From: Planctomycetaceae bacterium
GTDB taxonomy: Bacteria; Planctomycetota; Planctomycetia; Planctomycetales; Planctomycetaceae
DNA: 64,000 nt
Assembly: GCA_017795105.1 (NCBI GenBank)
Contig: CP051247.1
Coordinates: forward strand, 744,001 to 808,000
Direction of reading: 5' to 3'
Positions 7,614 to 17,600 of this stretch are shown piece by piece; the first letter of the stretch is position 1, and each line of letters opens with the position of its first letter. The position numbers were made by a program, and so were the translations under genes. The notes under the pieces are model-generated. The model saw nothing but the letters and a program-made list of their open reading frames with translations, was not told where the DNA came from and did not search any database.

Positions 7614-9413
7614 ATGAGCGGATTCACGCATCAAGTATATTGCCGGCTCGTTCTGCTGGGGCTGGCCTGCCTGGCAGCTTCCCCCGCAGTGGCCGAGGAT
7701 GACGCCGAGTTAGCAGACGCGGCTTTCACGGTCTTCAAAGCCAGGTGCTATGCCTGCCACGGCGGTGAGGAAACGTACTCGGGACTGCGGATTCTCGATG
7801 GCGACGTCCTGTTCGCCAATCGGACCGGGAAAGCGTTCGTGACGAAAGGAGACGTCGAGGGTTCGAAAATCTGGGAAGTGATTCAGGATGACAACATGCC
7901 TGTCTCTCCGGATGACTACGTGACCCCGGTCCCGCTGAGCGAGGACGAGAAAGCCACGATCAAGAAATGGATCGAGGGCGGAGCCCCGATGCCAAAAGGC
8001 GGCAGTCAACGAGAGTTTATTTCTCGAGTTCAGGTGCTCGAATGGATCGACGACGATACCCGCCGTCTCGATCGTCGTGACAAGCCGAATCGCAAGTACC
8101 TTTCGCTGGTGAATCTGCATAACAACCCCAACGTCACCAATTACAATCTCCGACTCTATCGAGCCGCACTCTCGAAAACGCTCAACAGTTTGAGTCTTTC
8201 CGATCAGATTGAAGTGCCCGAAGCCATCGACGAGCACGAAACCGTTTTTCGTATCGATCTGGACGACTATGGCTGGACGGTCGAGAAATGGGCCACCATG
8301 CTCGACAACTATCCGTACGGTTTTTCTCCTGACTCAAGACAGGACGAAGAACTTGAACTATTCCGCCTGATCGAGCAGAACCTGGGCGCGAACTTCGATC
8401 GATTCCCGACCGTGCGAGCTGACTGGTTCATCGCTCGTGCAACCCGTCCGGAAATCTACCACATGTTCCTCGACATTCCGGATAACGTGTCCGACCTGGA
8501 ACAGCGGCTGGGCGTGGATCGGGAAGACGATCTTGAAGATGGCGATTTCGTTCGAGGCGGTGTGCTGGTGAGTGGCATCTCCAGCCAGAATCGAATCCTC
8601 GACCGACACAGTTCCAACTTCGGATCTTACTGGATCAGCTACGATTTCTCTGTCGAAGCAGGGCGGGGGAACATCTCGCGTTTCCCACTCGGCCCCGACC
8701 ACAACGATGACACCTTGAACCGCTTCGCGTTCAAGCACGATGGTGGAGAGATCGTGTTTCGGCTGCCAAACGGACTGCAGGGTTACATGTTGACCGACGG
8801 AGAAGGGAACCGCATCGACAAGGGGCCAACAAATATCGTCGCTGATAACTCCCGAGTTTCGGGAACCACCGAGATTATCAACGGGCTCTCCTGTATCACC
8901 TGCCACAAGCATGGGATGAAGCCGTTTGACGATGTCGTCAGCTTTACCCACGGAGTCCGGGATCCCGACGTCGTCGAAATGATTGAAACGATTTACGACG
9001 TCGATGAAATTCAGAAGCATCTTCGCCGCGATCAGCAGGAGCATCTCGTGCTGCTGAAGCGAACGATTGGCCCCTTCCTCCAAATCGAAGAGGATAAGGA
9101 CACGCCTATCGAGAAGTTTCCCGAGCCGATTTCGCTCGTCGCCCGCGAATATGATCAGAACATGACCGCAACCGAAATGGCCTGCGAACTCGGGTTGAAA
9201 TCGACCGATGAGCTTCGACTGAACGATCCAGACCTGATCGATCTGGGACTCGGCCTGCTTCGCGACGAATTCAAAGATCGCCCCGCAGACCTGGTCTACA
9301 AACGAGCCATGTTCGACACCCTCGTGGACGGCCAGTCGGTCTTCCATGAAGTGATTCGAGAACTCGGAATCGGCGTACCAATTCGCCGCAGCGGAGGCTT
9401 AACGTCCGAGTAA
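7614..9413 (+). CDS. Exported c-type cytochrome-domain protein with two CxxCH motifs
   Basis: 599 residues from the ATG at 7614, which is preceded by GAGGACGGAAACG. The signal peptide (MSGFTHQVYCRLVLLGLACLA) ends near AVA. The first haem motif, CYACH at residues 45-49, sits in a planctomycete cytochrome context (AAFTVFKARCYACHGGEE). A long middle domain of unknown fold (about 110-415) follows, then a second motif CITCH at 427-431 (INGLSCITCHKHGMKPFD). The rest (about 440-599) is helical and acidic. Two widely separated haem motifs suggest an electron-carrier or redox-sensor role in the periplasm. The gene is followed after 57 bases by the first of two secreted paralogues, so an operon is likely. 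Confidence 0.8.
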   Translation: MSGFTHQVYCRLVLLGLACLAASPAVAEDDAELADAAFTVFKARCYACHGGEETYSGLRILDGDVLFANRTGKAFVTKGDVEGSKIWEVIQDDNMPVSPDDYVTPVPLSEDEKATIKKWIEGGAPMPKGGSQREFISRVQVLEWIDDDTRRLDRRDKPNRKYLSLVNLHNNPNVTNYNLRLYRAALSKTLNSLSLSDQIEVPEAIDEHETVFRIDLDDYGWTVEKWATMLDNYPYGFSPDSRQDEELELFRLIEQNLGANFDRFPTVRADWFIARATRPEIYHMFLDIPDNVSDLEQRLGVDREDDLEDGDFVRGGVLVSGISSQNRILDRHSSNFGSYWISYDFSVEAGRGNISRFPLGPDHNDDTLNRFAFKHDGGEIVFRLPNGLQGYMLTDGEGNRIDKGPTNIVADNSRVSGTTEIINGLSCITCHKHGMKPFDDVVSFTHGVRDPDVVEMIETIYDVDEIQKHLRRDQQEHLVLLKRTIGPFLQIEEDKDTPIEKFPEPISLVAREYDQNMTATEMACELGLKSTDELRLNDPDLIDLGLGLLRDEFKDRPADLVYKRAMFDTLVDGQSVFHEVIRELGIGVPIRRSGGLTSE

Positions 9414-9470
9414 TACGATACGGAATACTCCACACCATTGAGATCCAATTCACTAATAAAGGGCTAAGTC

Positions 9471-10697
9471 ATGCTGTCGACATCCAAGAATACACTCTGG
9501 CATCTGCCCTGGCATTTCGCCCTCGCAGCGGCCATTCTCGTTATCACTCCCCAGGTCACGAAAGCTCAGAAGACCACGAAAGAAGCCTGCGAAGAGATCG
9601 CCGGGCAGGTCGCCAAAGCTCTTTCGAACCGCAAAGTGAATTCTTTGAACGTGATGGCGTTCGATGGCATCGCAGCCGGCCCACAGATCCAGACAACGAT
9701 CCGTCAGTTGATGGCGGAGAAGCATGACATCGACACGAAGGATGACACCGGCTATGCACTGCGAGGGCTTTGCCGGGCCTTTGCCGATGATTCATTGAAG
9801 TACAACATCACGGCGACATTGCTCGATCAGAACTTCAACCCGGTGGACGAGTTCTATATTGGGAACGCCAAAGGCGAAGAGAAGTCGAGTTCGATCAACG
9901 TTACTGTCGACTCCCGCTCCGATGTCGTGAAAGCGACCGGAACCAATGTCGATAACACCAAGGAACTGCAATCGGGCGGATCTCGCGGAGAAGCTGAGTC
10001 GAAGATCAATAAGAAGATCGTCGAGTCGTACAAGGATCAGAACTCTGGTGGAACGGCATCGACCGACGTCCATATCGACAGTAAGTACGGCGTCTCGCCA
10101 TCGCGTGACAGCTTCTACTCAGTCAAGCTCCTCGTCAAGAAGCGGGGGAAGTTTGTCGAGAAAGATGCTTACGAGCACAAAGGTAAGCCGTTCGTCGATT
10201 TCGACTTCGGCGATGTCATGGGGATTCGTATCTACAACAACTCGGACGAGATTGTCGTGGTCGATGCTTCGATTGATGGCATCTCGGTCTTCGAGTTCTC
10301 TGAAATCCATGCGTTTCGAGAGCTGCAGCTGTTCTCGATCTCACCTGGCGGTCACCTCGATATCGTGGGTTGGCATAAGACGAACCGTGAGGTCTACGAG
10401 TTCCTGGTTTCCGACGTGGAGAACAGCCAGGCCGCCAAGCTGAAGCGAGACCGCAACAACGTCGGTGTTGTCAGCGTGCTCTTCTATCCGGCCTGGGACA
10501 GCCCCAGTAAGGAACCGAAATACCTGCTCACCAAGAAGGGGGGCGGACAGAACGCCGGCGTAGACAAGGGAGACCTGGCCGACGATAACAAGAAGGAACG
10601 GGCTCTTTACTTCGACAAAAACTCTTTGCTCGCTTCAGTCGCCATCCGCTATGACGTGATCGTTGATCACAAGGATGCGGAACTGCCCCTGAAGTAG
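9471..10697 (+). CDS. Secreted protein of unknown function, paralogue A
   Basis: 408 residues with a signal peptide (cleavage near TKAQ). AAGGG lies ahead of the ATG. The N-terminal domain (about 30-130; TTKEACEEIAGQVAKAL ... SLNVMAFDGIAAGPQ ... LKYNITATLLD) has the helix, strand, 'AF-G' and helix pattern of TolB-N/CsgG-like lipoprotein domains; this is a weak pattern match. A basic linker (about 140-185) leads to a C-terminal beta-rich domain (about 200-345: VRIYNNSDE-type, ASIDGISVFEFSE, ISPGGHLDIVGWHKTNREVY, GVVSVLFYPAW). This resembles a general class of exported beta-sandwich domains with a DG...GW pattern. By eye it is roughly half identical to the protein at 10809-12050. A terminator follows at once. 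Confidence 0.75.
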   Translation: MLSTSKNTLWHLPWHFALAAAILVITPQVTKAQKTTKEACEEIAGQVAKALSNRKVNSLNVMAFDGIAAGPQIQTTIRQLMAEKHDIDTKDDTGYALRGLCRAFADDSLKYNITATLLDQNFNPVDEFYIGNAKGEEKSSSINVTVDSRSDVVKATGTNVDNTKELQSGGSRGEAESKINKKIVESYKDQNSGGTASTDVHIDSKYGVSPSRDSFYSVKLLVKKRGKFVEKDAYEHKGKPFVDFDFGDVMGIRIYNNSDEIVVVDASIDGISVFEFSEIHAFRELQLFSISPGGHLDIVGWHKTNREVYEFLVSDVENSQAAKLKRDRNNVGVVSVLFYPAWDSPSKEPKYLLTKKGGGQNAGVDKGDLADDNKKERALYFDKNSLLASVAIRYDVIVDHKDAELPLK

Positions 10698-10725
10698 TAT
10701 CTGTTGCGAGAAGACTCCAGACACG

Positions 10726-10759
10726 AAGGCTTCCTGTTGTTAAGCGGGAAGCCTTTTTT
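10726..10759 (+). terminator. Intrinsic terminator between paralogues A and B
   Basis: AAGGCTTCC (10726-10734) pairs perfectly with GGAAGCCTT (10747-10755), followed by a T-run to 10759. It separates two related genes, so paralogue B is either read through at lower level or has its own promoter within the next 50 bases. Confidence 0.85.
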
Positions 10760-10808
10760 AGATCGCGATTCTTACAGTTCGATCCCTTTCTCTGGTGAAG
10801 GAACACTC

Positions 10809-12050
10809 ATGTCGTCCGTTCGAAATAAGTCGGAGCTTCTGCTTTGGAGTCTGAGTTTCGCCGTTGTTGCATTTGTACTGGCGGCACCATCCTCTGCGCA
10901 GGATGCGGATTCAACCCTGGAAAAGAAGAGGAAAACGACTCAAGAGGCTTGTGAGGAAATCACAAGGCAAGTTGTCCGGGTATTGAAATCGAAAGGTGTG
11001 AATTCGCTGCAGGTTATGGCTTTCGAGGGGGTGGCGACTGGTCCTGAGATCCAGTTTATGCTCCGCAAGATGTTCGCTGAACATGAGATTGACACACGGG
11101 TCGAGTCTGGCTTCTCACTTCGCGGAGAGTGCATTCCCTTTCGAGAGGATGTCCTGAAATTCAACATTATCGCGACACTTCGGATGCCGGGTCCGGGCGG
11201 TGGACCGATTCCGATTGACAAGTTCCAGGTCCTGAACGCTGAGAGCGAGCCTGAGACCAAGTCGGTCACGGTCGTCGTCGACTCACATACTGATGTCGTA
11301 AAAGCGACCGGTGCGAATGTCGATAACACCGGCGAACTCCAAGTGATTGGATCGGCGGAAGGGCGGATCAATGCGAAACTGATCGATGTCTACCAGAGTC
11401 AGACTGCTCGTCAGACCGATGGAAGTACCGTGTTTATTGACTCCAAGTGGGGAGTGCAGCCGGAGAAGAACAGCAAGTACTCGGTTAAGCTCCTGCAGAA
11501 ACGGGGCAACCGCTTCGTCGAGAAGACTGCCTACCTTCATAAGGGTAAGCCGTTTGTTGATTACGACTTTGGCGATGTCGTCGGAATTCGTGTTTACAAC
11601 CACTCCGATGAGATGGTCGTGATCGACGTGACCATCGATGGACTTTCGGTATTTGAATTCTCCGATCGCGATCCACGGCTCTTCGCCGTTCGCCCCGGCG
11701 AGCACATCGATATCGAAGGGTGGTACCGGACCAACAACAAGGTCAACGAATTTCTGATCGCCGATGTGCAGAGCGGCGACGCCCAGAGGCGGCAGCGGGA
11801 TTTGCGTGACATCGGCGTCGTTTCTGTTTTGTTCTATCCGGCCTGGGAGCAAAAAGAGAAGGAACCAAAATACCTGCTCACGCCGAAAGGAACCGACGGA
11901 CAAAACGCAGCAATCGATCTGGGTGAAGTTGCATCCGATGATAAGGTCGACATCGAACTCTTTTACGAGCTTGAAACCTTGCTCGCCTCGATTGCTATCC
12001 GTTACGACGTTCTGGTCGACCACCAGAACGCCAAGTCACCACAGAATTAA
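10809..12050 (+). CDS. Secreted protein of unknown function, paralogue B
   Basis: 413 residues from the ATG at 10809, preceded by GAAGGAACACTC. The signal peptide ends near PSSAQ. It has the same order as paralogue A: TTQEACEEITRQVVRVLKSK and VMAFEGVATGPEIQ in the TolB-N/CsgG-like region, a shared segment DVVKATGANVDNT, then the C-terminal domain (VTIDGLSVFEF, VRPGEHIDIEGWYRTNNKVN, GVVSVLFYPAW, and a shared end SIAIRYDVLVDHQNA). Conservation runs over the full length, so this is a tandem duplication, with differences concentrated in the linker. It converges on the WD40-caspase gene, about 110 bases away. Confidence 0.75.
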   Translation: MSSVRNKSELLLWSLSFAVVAFVLAAPSSAQDADSTLEKKRKTTQEACEEITRQVVRVLKSKGVNSLQVMAFEGVATGPEIQFMLRKMFAEHEIDTRVESGFSLRGECIPFREDVLKFNIIATLRMPGPGGGPIPIDKFQVLNAESEPETKSVTVVVDSHTDVVKATGANVDNTGELQVIGSAEGRINAKLIDVYQSQTARQTDGSTVFIDSKWGVQPEKNSKYSVKLLQKRGNRFVEKTAYLHKGKPFVDYDFGDVVGIRVYNHSDEMVVIDVTIDGLSVFEFSDRDPRLFAVRPGEHIDIEGWYRTNNKVNEFLIADVQSGDAQRRQRDLRDIGVVSVLFYPAWEQKEKEPKYLLTPKGTDGQNAAIDLGEVASDDKVDIELFYELETLLASIAIRYDVLVDHQNAKSPQN

Positions 12051-12159
12051 AGCATTCTCACGCTGCCCGGCGTTGTGCAATCATCATTTGCTCGGATACA
12101 AATCAGGATCCACACCTGGCTGAGATCGGATCGCCTCAGCAGGACGATCCTCGCGGCCG

Positions 12160-15100
12160 CTATTGTCCGCCTGCCGTTTCGGATTCGAGACCTTCCGGCC
12201 GGAACAGAGGGAAAGCAAACCGCTGGCTTTCGAGCGTGCGGCTGCTGGCGAAGTTCGGGATCTGTTCATTTGCGGAGAAGCGGGGAAGGCCATCCATGAT
12301 ATACGGAATCATTTCCGCCCATTCGACGTCTCCTTTGTGCAAATCGCGACGCGGGTCGAATCCGTCCGATTTGCGGGCGGCTTCAAGAATGAAGTAGGTC
12401 AGGAACCCATGTCCGAGAGCCTGTTGCTCGTTGGCGAGTTCCTGCTCGTCACTTGTTGCTGACAGGACGAAGTATTCCTTCATCGAGGCATCGTTGGCAA
12501 ACTCACGGACACTCGATTTCGAAAATGCCCGGTGACTGTGACACGTATCGAGCATAAAGATCACCGGTGCCTGAAGATCTCCAAACTTTTCAAATTCCCG
12601 CCAGTGGATCCCCAGCCGGCCCAGTTCCTGATTTCGTTGTGTGACATTCTTGGTCACGAACACGAAGTGCCCGCCATTCTCATCGCCGTGACCGCCCAGA
12701 AAGACGAAGATCAGATCACGCACGTCGCGATCACGCGATCGGCTCTTACGGATTTCGGAACCGATCTCGTCGATGGCTTTCCGGACTTCTCGTTCGGTCG
12801 CATCTCCGTTAAACAGACGGGAGACGACGCCGAGTTCGTAGTGCGGCGAAGGCTGTCGGAACATCTGCTCAATACTGGTCGCATCGGTGACCGGAAATCG
12901 AAGAGGGGGGTAGTTCCCGTCCTCGTCGTAATCCTGGCAGGCCAGCAGAACGAGATGAATCCGATACTTCGGATCATGTTCGACATTGGGCGCGAAGACA
13001 ACATTCCCGGTTGCATGGACGCGGTTATCGATGGCTCCCGTCTGATCGCGGATGAGGCCTTTGAGTCGAAAGCGGGAAATCTGACTGCAGTCTTCCGGCG
13101 GAAGACTATTCCAGATCAGCCGCCTGCCGTACGCCGTTCGCATCGTCTGGTCAGGCTCAGCGATCGGTACGCCGTCCAGATCAGCTCGCCATTCATCGAT
13201 TTCATATCCGCCCCGTCCGGGATCGTAGATGTCGGCGACAACCTCTAACGGTTCATCGAAATCGATCCGTTCGCCCAAGTACGGCCGTCGAATCCGAATT
13301 TCGGGAAGTCGGGCGATAGCCTCGTGCAGACGATCGCTTCCATTCTCAACCCGCGGTTCTCCGATAGCCTCGAGAGCCCCGTTGGTGCTTCGCTCCCGCA
13401 AGAGTTCGTCAAAGAAATCGCCTTCGCTCTTATCGAAATCGATTCGCAACTGAGCGGCTTTGACGATCTTCGGCGGACGTCCTGGACCACGATTGACGAG
13501 AAAATGCACCAGTTCGTCCCCTTCGAATGGAGACGACTTGAAGAACCCCTCAGGCGTGTAGGACACCCAATGCAGGTTCTGATCGACGAACAGAGTCGCA
13601 ATCGGTTCCCAGGCCGGCGTGATCCGGCGTTCGAGCACGTCCTGGCCCCGCTGCCAGCGAACATACAAATCTTCCCACGGCTTATGACGTCGGAGCAGTG
13701 AAACCATCCGACGAGCATCGACTTCTTCTCGACCGAGCGACGCGGAACTCAACATCGTAATCACATCGCCGGACTGCAGATCCCGTCCAGCCGCAATGCC
13801 GCCATCGGTCACCTCGCCGACCTGCAGACGGTCGCCGACCAGATCAAACTCACCTCCCCAGACGAGATCCTGCTCCGGCTCGCCCGAACCTATCCCCGCC
13901 AGCGACCAGAATTTCAAGGTTTGATCGCGGCTCGACGATGCGAGCAACCGGCCATCCTTTGAGCAGGCAACCGAAAGGACATCGTCTTGATGATCGCGGA
14001 AATACCGTACAATGGTCGCTTCTTCGTCGGCTCGTGTGGGCAATCGATACACATAAACGCCGTGGCTCTCGCGGCATCCCAGTGCGATGGCGACCGGTTC
14101 TTTCGACTCCGCTTCCGGCGGGGCAGGGATCCAGCAATAGTCCTCGACCAGCCCCTGGTCGCGACGATCGAGAACAATCCGCGTTTTCAGGCGTTCCTCG
14201 CGATTCACCAGATTGATGATTGAGACGCCAGTCGCATCCTCGGCTTCTTCGATGGAAAACGTCCAGCCGCCGCTGTCGTCGCGGGCTTTCCCTTCAGCGA
14301 GGTCGCGTTCTTCCGGATCCCCCGGACTCAACCGGCCAAATGGAGTGAGAGCGAGTTGCAGCAGTCGTCCCTCGTTGTTCGAAAGCAGGATCGAATAGTT
14401 CTTTCGGTCGATATCGAACTCGCGCATCTGAGAAAAAACGATATCGGTAAACAACTGATCGCGCTTATCGACATCGACTCGATACGTGTCGTCGGCGAGT
14501 AGATCATCAACATTGGCATCTCGAGCCGCTTCAAGATCAAAGAGATGGAAGACGCCAGGCTGGCCGTGTTGAGAGACCAGAAACCGTCCGTCCGGCGAGA
14601 GCCGGCAGCGGGGGATATCACTGATTTCGGTGTCGTCGAATCGCCCCACCCGACGAGGTTGATCACGGCCGACATCCCAAAGTTCGAGAGCCGGACGTGA
14701 GTTCAGATTGGCAATCGCAAGCCATCGGCCATCTTGAGACAAACTCAAGTCGGATGCGACCTGGTTCTTTCGAATGACTCCGAGGGAGTACACCTCGTCG
14801 GCTCCCTGAAACAACTCGATGTCTCCGTCGGCAAAGGAAACCACCCACAGCCCGCCTTCCGATGCGTTCGAAATGGCGGCAATGTCTTCTTCGCGAGCGT
14901 CGATGAGATCGAGTTTCGTGCGATCAGGACTTTCCCGCTCACGAATCTCGAACGTCTCCTCGTCGCCAATCACGAAGTACTCGTTTGTGATGAATCGAGC
15001 CGGTGCGAGCCGACTGCGAAATCCGGGCAATGCTTCGCGAACGATCGTCGAATCCCATCGCGGCGCTTCCCAGAGCCGAACCTCTCCATCTTCGCTGACA

Positions 15101-15672
15101 CTGAGCAGAGCTTCTCCGTCCGGCGAAAAGGAGACGCCGATCAGTCGCTGACGATGTCCGTTCGAAGCATCCGCGATACGTTCCGGAGGGAGAGACTGTT
15201 CGACTTCGCCTATCCGCCGGTCAATCAGGATGACATCGCCCCCCTGGCGGGCGCTGTAACCACCGATCGCGAGATGCTCAGCCGATCCATCAAGCGCGTA
15301 GATCGCTCCGCGATGTCCGCGGGAAATCTCCCACGGGATCGAACGAATCTGGAACAGTCGGAGACGGCCCAGATCCTCCTCGTTCTGAACGGGGTCACGT
15401 TTCAACGACCACGCTTCGACCGACTTATCGATGCCCGCGGTGTAAAGCACATTGCCTTCGGGCGAAAACGCAAAGCCGTGGGTCAGTCCAGACGGTCCTC
15501 GCTTATCGAGGACGAACCGGGGGGGACCGCCCGGCATTTCCGGCTGAGGAACTACCGCACCACGTTCATCGCCATACACCGTAGCGACAGAGAATAACGG
15601 AACGATCGCATCAGCGAGCATCCCGAGAACAAAACTGGCAGCGATTAGAAAGCAGGGGCGAACGCGGTTCAT
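12160..15672 (-). CDS. WD40-repeat / PDZ-like / caspase-family (peptidase C14) protein
   Basis: 1170 residues from the ATG at 15672, preceded by GGGAGAG. A signal anchor or signal peptide (about 8-32) comes first. WD40 blades include LTHGFAFSPEGNVLYTAG, GVSFSPDGEALLSVSEDGEV and VACSKDGRLLASSSRDQTLK. A PDZ-like region follows (GGIAAGRDLQSGDVITMLSS), then the WD40-caspase linker signature WVSYTPEGFFKSSPFEGDEL, an Ig-like segment, and a C-terminal caspase fold. His995 (FVFLGGHGDENG) and Cys1044 (IFMLDTCHSHRA) form an intact catalytic dyad. Prokaryotic caspase homologues are Arg/Lys- or Asp-directed proteases. Exported versions are common in planctomycetes, with mostly unknown targets. It faces the cytochrome/paralogue operon, with just over 100 bases between stops. 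Confidence 0.85.
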   Translation of the reverse strand: MNRVRPCFLIAASFVLGMLADAIVPLFSVATVYGDERGAVVPQPEMPGGPPRFVLDKRGPSGLTHGFAFSPEGNVLYTAGIDKSVEAWSLKRDPVQNEEDLGRLRLFQIRSIPWEISRGHRGAIYALDGSAEHLAIGGYSARQGGDVILIDRRIGEVEQSLPPERIADASNGHRQRLIGVSFSPDGEALLSVSEDGEVRLWEAPRWDSTIVREALPGFRSRLAPARFITNEYFVIGDEETFEIRERESPDRTKLDLIDAREEDIAAISNASEGGLWVVSFADGDIELFQGADEVYSLGVIRKNQVASDLSLSQDGRWLAIANLNSRPALELWDVGRDQPRRVGRFDDTEISDIPRCRLSPDGRFLVSQHGQPGVFHLFDLEAARDANVDDLLADDTYRVDVDKRDQLFTDIVFSQMREFDIDRKNYSILLSNNEGRLLQLALTPFGRLSPGDPEERDLAEGKARDDSGGWTFSIEEAEDATGVSIINLVNREERLKTRIVLDRRDQGLVEDYCWIPAPPEAESKEPVAIALGCRESHGVYVYRLPTRADEEATIVRYFRDHQDDVLSVACSKDGRLLASSSRDQTLKFWSLAGIGSGEPEQDLVWGGEFDLVGDRLQVGEVTDGGIAAGRDLQSGDVITMLSSASLGREEVDARRMVSLLRRHKPWEDLYVRWQRGQDVLERRITPAWEPIATLFVDQNLHWVSYTPEGFFKSSPFEGDELVHFLVNRGPGRPPKIVKAAQLRIDFDKSEGDFFDELLRERSTNGALEAIGEPRVENGSDRLHEAIARLPEIRIRRPYLGERIDFDEPLEVVADIYDPGRGGYEIDEWRADLDGVPIAEPDQTMRTAYGRRLIWNSLPPEDCSQISRFRLKGLIRDQTGAIDNRVHATGNVVFAPNVEHDPKYRIHLVLLACQDYDEDGNYPPLRFPVTDATSIEQMFRQPSPHYELGVVSRLFNGDATEREVRKAIDEIGSEIRKSRSRDRDVRDLIFVFLGGHGDENGGHFVFVTKNVTQRNQELGRLGIHWREFEKFGDLQAPVIFMLDTCHSHRAFSKSSVREFANDASMKEYFVLSATSDEQELANEQQALGHGFLTYFILEAARKSDGFDPRRDLHKGDVEWAEMIPYIMDGLPRFSANEQIPNFASSRTLESQRFAFPLFRPEGLESETAGGQ

Positions 15673-15795
15673 TGATGACTCTCCCGTCGGCAATTTCCAT
15701 GCGAAGGCAAGAGTCTTGATCGTACAGACCAACCGCGAAAAACGCCATCAGAATCTGAACAACTGTAATGATTGCCACAATGCGATGCAGGGCAT

Positions 15796-17256
15796 TTACT
15801 GCGGCACGTTCGTCGGCGGTGGCCCGTCTGAAGAAGGCGGACCCTGAGGCGGAGGACCTTGTTGAGGAGGTCCCGCTGCCGGTGGGGGCCCAGTCGATGG
15901 CGGGCCATTGGGAGGAGATCCGTTCGAAGGCGGCCCCGGTTGCCCGGGTGGAGCCGACTGCGGAGGAGGCCCCTCACCACGCGGCCCTGGAGAGTCTTCG
16001 TTCATGACCGAAAGCACATAGTCCTGATCGAATTGAGAGAGCTGGTTGAGGGGCACCTGAAAGTAGAGCAGGCGATTGTTCGACACCTGAGCGTATCCCC
16101 GCATGGATTCAATGGCATCGAGATATAACTGATCCTCTTCACAGAAGGCACTTCGGGGAATATCGATCCACGAAAGATCGTGCCCGGGGATGCTCGCCTC
16201 ACCGACACGGACCATCACATCCCCCGGTTGTTGCGGACCAGCAGACGCTTCCTCGTAAAAGACCCAGAACTTCCCGCGGAACGGAGCGAGTTGTCGACCG
16301 TCGACAGGTTTGACGACGTTCCAGTCGCGAGCGATCAATCCGATGACCACACGATTGCCCGGCTTCACCCCTCCGATCTCTCCTCGAATCAGCGGCTCGT
16401 CATTGGGCCCCATCCAGTCACGTACTTCGGGGAAGCCCGGGGGGGCGTTCACGGGAACAGCAGGCGGCTCTTCCGGCGGAGCAGGCATTTCGCCCGGCGA
16501 AGCTGGAGTGCTGTCAACACCGGCAACTGCCTGAGTCGGTGTGGCCGTGCCCGGCGTGATAGTGCCCGGCGGAGCAGGGGAGCCCGGGAAATCGTTTCGA
16601 TTGGCTCGCGGCTGGTCGAGAACGAACTTCTGATCTTCCTGCCGCAGCTTATCAATCTCGATCGAGGTCTTCTCTCCGTCTGGAGCCTGAACGACCACCG
16701 TCTGACCGTCGAAACTCAGCACGATTCCAGTGGCTAGCACGCGTCCGGTCGAACTCAGAAATCGATGGGTGCTGGCCGACTGAGCCGAAGCGACGTCATC
16801 TGTGGAAACCTTCGCCAGCCGATCGACGGCATCGGCCTTGGTTGCGGGTTTCTCGGCTGCCGTGGCGGCGTTCGTCGCCGGAGCAGGGGAGTCCACCGGA
16901 GTCGATTTTGTCTCCGCGTTCGCTTTCTCCTCGGCCGCGTCAGCCGCATCGGCAGCATCAGCAACCTCGACATCGACGTCATCGCGACTGTTCAAAACGG
17001 TAATGGCGTAGCCAAACAGTCCGCCGGCCATCAACAGAAGCAGGGCCGCCACGACCAGGGTGGTCGTTCCGAGTGATGAGGACTGCGCGACCGGTTCGGC
17101 GGCGACAACCTTCGCGGTCTTCACGGCCTTCGGCGTCTTCACGAGCATCTGACGTCCACAGGCTCCGCACTGCAAGCGCATATTCGGCTCAAGAGCGGGC
17201 GGCCGCTTCAATTCAGCCCCGCAGTTCTTGCAGGTAATCGTTTTCGGATGGCTCAC
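15796..17256 (-). CDS. Zinc-ribbon membrane protein with SHD1-type domain and Pro/Gly-rich tail
   Basis: 486 residues from a GTG at 17256, preceded by AGGAGAAG; a TTG nine codons upstream is less well placed. The N-terminus is a zinc ribbon with two CxxC pairs (ITCKNCGAEL and LQCGACGRQM). One transmembrane segment (TTTLVVAALLLLMAGGLFGY) follows, then an Asp/Ala/Glu-rich linker. An SHD1 (SLA1 homology 1)-like domain (STGRVLATGIVLSFDGQTVV, IEIDKLRQEDQKFV) comes next, followed by a Pro-rich linker, a folded domain of about 130 residues and a Pro/Gly/Gln tail. SHD1 domains bind peptides or ubiquitin-like folds in eukaryotes; in planctomycetes they occur in exported proteins of unknown role. The gene is divergent from the Clp-RF fusion. 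Confidence 0.75.
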   Translation of the reverse strand: MSHPKTITCKNCGAELKRPPALEPNMRLQCGACGRQMLVKTPKAVKTAKVVAAEPVAQSSSLGTTTLVVAALLLLMAGGLFGYAITVLNSRDDVDVEVADAADAADAAEEKANAETKSTPVDSPAPATNAATAAEKPATKADAVDRLAKVSTDDVASAQSASTHRFLSSTGRVLATGIVLSFDGQTVVVQAPDGEKTSIEIDKLRQEDQKFVLDQPRANRNDFPGSPAPPGTITPGTATPTQAVAGVDSTPASPGEMPAPPEEPPAVPVNAPPGFPEVRDWMGPNDEPLIRGEIGGVKPGNRVVIGLIARDWNVVKPVDGRQLAPFRGKFWVFYEEASAGPQQPGDVMVRVGEASIPGHDLSWIDIPRSAFCEEDQLYLDAIESMRGYAQVSNNRLLYFQVPLNQLSQFDQDYVLSVMNEDSPGPRGEGPPPQSAPPGQPGPPSNGSPPNGPPSTGPPPAAGPPQQGPPPQGPPSSDGPPPTNVPQ

Positions 17257-17600
17257 AACGATCTTCTCCTTCCGCTCCAACAATTGAATCTGGGCCAGAC
17301 AGGGACGACGGCTGAGTCCTCCACGCGCACATCAATCCCGTTGGTCTCCCGCTTCTGGAACGGATTCCCGCCGAGGATCTTCCCCTCAGTTTACGACATT
17401 TCCGCCTCAGTACCATAAACCTCGCGGAACGGAGTGATGAACGCAGCCGAAAAGAACGGGCTTATAACTTCGGAGCAGAGGGGAGAAAACCCTGCTGAAC
17501 AAATTGAAATCACTGCGAACAGTGAACAATAATGAAATGACCGTGAGGCGTCGTCCTCTCCCCATCCGTTCTCGACTCCCTTCCGCGTTCCAAATACCCA
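17257..17600. other. Divergent promoter region upstream of the Clp-RF fusion gene
   Basis: About 345 bases between divergent starts with no gene and no clear hairpin. It should hold the promoters of both flanking genes. I cannot pick a confident -35/-10 pair. Confidence 0.5.
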
